From: JBBRDU01 sp038203615
GTDB lineage: Bacteria > Verrucomicrobiota > Verrucomicrobiia > Chthoniobacterales > UBA10450
Reading direction: 5' to 3'
Assembly (NCBI GenBank): GCA_038203615.1
Contig: JBBRDU010000004.1
Location: forward strand, 1 to 64,000
DNA length: 64,000 nucleotides
The notes under the pieces were generated by a model, which did not search any database, was not told where the DNA came from, and saw only the letters and a list, made by a program, of their open reading frames with translations. The translations under genes were made by a program, and so were the position numbers. Shown piece by piece: positions 62,610 through 64,000 of this stretch; the stretch's first letter is position 1, and the number at the start of each line of letters is the position of its first letter.

Positions 62610-64000
62610 ATGCTCGCCCGCAAACAGGAACTCAGCACCCAGGTCCAGCAGCTGATCGATTCTTTCCTGCTCGCGTTCTCGCTCCTTTTTGCGCACACGC
62701 TTCGACTTTACAGCACACTTTGGTTCAATCTATCGAAGTCTATCGACCGCTTCGGCAACTACTCATGGTTGCTTATCGTGGTCATGTTGTTCGGGCCCAT
62801 CCTGCTCGACCTGCAGGGATTCTACAGTTCGCCCATCGACAAAACGAAGGGGAAATCGATCGCCCAAATCCTCCGGGCCATGATTTACCTCGGAGTGATC
62901 GTGGGCGCCTGCGTCATTTTCCTGCGCCTGCCCCTCGCTAATCGTTCCGTCCCGATCCTCTTCGGAGGCATCGCCCTGGCCATGCTGCTGGTGAAGGAAC
63001 GCATCATCGTCCAGCACGTGCGGAGGCGGGCCTTGCGCGGAGAGTTGCGCGAGCCTGTTCTGCTGGCCGGCTCGCCCCAGGATATTGCCGCCCTCGAACA
63101 ATCCTTCACTCCCGAGCAACAGTTGCTCATGGACGTGGCCGGGCGTATCGACATTGAGAAACAGCCCCTCTCCGACCTGATCGAGGCCATGCACCGGCAC
63201 TCCGTGGCTCGCGTTATTTTCGCCGCTGGCCACAGCCAGCTCAACCGCGTGGAGGAAGCCATCGGTGTCTGTGAGGTGGAGGGCGTGCCCGCCTGGTTGG
63301 CAGCCGATTTTATCCGGACATCCATCGCCAAGCCGCACTTTGACGCCTTTGCCGGGCGGCCCATGCTTGTCTTCCGCTCCACCCCGGATGTCTCCTGGAC
63401 CCTTTTCATCAAGGGTGTGATCGACCGGGTCGGAGCATTCGGCGCCCTCCTTCTCTTCGTCCTGCCCATGGCCGTGGTGGCCATCGGCATCCGCCTCACC
63501 TCGCCCGGGCCCATCATTTTTAAACAGCGCCGCGCCGGGAAGCACGGGAAACCATTCGTCATGTACAAATTCCGGTCGATGTCGGATGATGCCGAGATGC
63601 GCCGGGCCGAGTTGGAGCCCTTTAACCAGATGAACGGCCCCGTCTTCAAGGTGGATGCCGATCCGCGCATCACGCCGTTTGGCCGGTGGCTGCGCCGCAC
63701 CAGCCTCGACGAGCTTCCGCAGTTGGCCAATGTGCTGCTGGGCGACATGAGTCTGGTCGGCCCGCGTCCCCTCCCGCTCTATGAGGTGGAAAAATTCGAG
63801 AACACGGCGCAACGGCGACGGCTCAGCGTCAAGCCGGGTCTGACCTGTTTGTGGCAGATCAGTGGCCGCAACCAGGTCCAGGACTTTGCCGACTGGGTCA
63901 AGCTCGACCTGGACTACATCGACCGCTGGTCGTTAGCGCTCGACTTCAAGATTCTCCTCCGGACGGTGCCGGCGGTCCTGCTCGGGCTCGGCGCCAAGTA
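62610..64000 (+). CDS. Polyprenyl-phosphate sugar transferase (runs off the window)
   Basis: The frame is open from the ATG at 62610 to the window end, with 463 full codons and then TA, so the stop is probably just beyond 64000. The N-terminal half has about four helices; the catalytic domain has KQRRAGKHGKPFVMYKFRSM, RRTSLDELPQLANVLLGDMS, LVGPRPLPL and SVKPGLTCLWQISGRN. FNQMNGPVFKVDADPRI is typical of EpsE/WbaP-like initiators. It is a second initiating transferase, distinct from the one at 9903-11297. It may begin another polysaccharide locus to the right. Confidence 0.9.
   Translation, partial: MLARKQELSTQVQQLIDSFLLAFSLLFAHTLRLYSTLWFNLSKSIDRFGNYSWLLIVVMLFGPILLDLQGFYSSPIDKTKGKSIAQILRAMIYLGVIVGACVIFLRLPLANRSVPILFGGIALAMLLVKERIIVQHVRRRALRGELREPVLLAGSPQDIAALEQSFTPEQQLLMDVAGRIDIEKQPLSDLIEAMHRHSVARVIFAAGHSQLNRVEEAIGVCEVEGVPAWLAADFIRTSIAKPHFDAFAGRPMLVFRSTPDVSWTLFIKGVIDRVGAFGALLLFVLPMAVVAIGIRLTSPGPIIFKQRRAGKHGKPFVMYKFRSMSDDAEMRRAELEPFNQMNGPVFKVDADPRITPFGRWLRRTSLDELPQLANVLLGDMSLVGPRPLPLYEVEKFENTAQRRRLSVKPGLTCLWQISGRNQVQDFADWVKLDLDYIDRWSLALDFKILLRTVPAVLLGLGAK

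Overview
The window is high-GC, densely coded chromosomal DNA from a bacterium that I infer to be a member of the Verrucomicrobiota, probably a soil lineage near the Chthoniobacterales. The inference rests on gene content (RNase HIII, a HemQ-type coproheme enzyme, a PUR-domain protein, a CdaA diadenylate cyclase, a Lys/Ala-rich micro-protein) and on many short hairpin repeats between genes. No marker here proves the assignment. I see no transposase, phage gene or CRISPR array.

Positions 1-15382 form a surface-polysaccharide locus. A run of glycosyltransferase genes joined by 4-base ATGA/GTGA overlaps (138-9887) carries a methyltransferase, a GT2 enzyme, five GT4 enzymes, an O-antigen-ligase-like membrane protein and a hexapeptide acetyltransferase. 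A polyprenyl-phosphate sugar transferase (9903-11297, minus strand) would start the repeat unit. A divergent pair follows: an O-antigen-ligase/TPR fusion and a GT39-like transferase. A second initiating sugar transferase lies at the right edge (62610 onward), so the window is bracketed by glycan genes.

Positions 15379-41126 are mostly housekeeping: pyruvate phosphate dikinase, RNase R, folP-cdaA with a 48-residue CdaR-like stub, SprT, RodA, ScpA, an ABC ATPase, xseB-dxs, gcvT-gcvH, a rhomboid-like protein, HemQ, tRNA-Ser(GGA), cysS, ispF, an inositol-phosphatase homologue, separate coaC and coaB, gmk and yicC. Positions 41199-58942 hold trpB, mutY, rnhC, a DUF4388 protein, an HU-type protein, a hybrid histidine kinase, a membrane GT2, an L,D-transpeptidase, rpsT, the pyruvate dehydrogenase genes pdhA-pdhB-pdhC (no E3 gene here) and a dNTPase.

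The most unusual structures are these. A membrane glycosyltransferase gene (59948-61693) sits between two direct repeats of about 221 bp that each carry the aroD 3' end and the 5' end of a LON-domain gene. The 3' end of tRNA-Ser is duplicated 165 bp downstream, like an attachment-site scar. Paired hairpin (REPIN-like) elements recur, two of them apparently inside pdhA and pdhC reading frames. Nearly identical heptamer arrays lie in inverted orientation on either side of mutY. A 21-residue Lys/Ala peptide gene has its own ribosome binding site and terminator.
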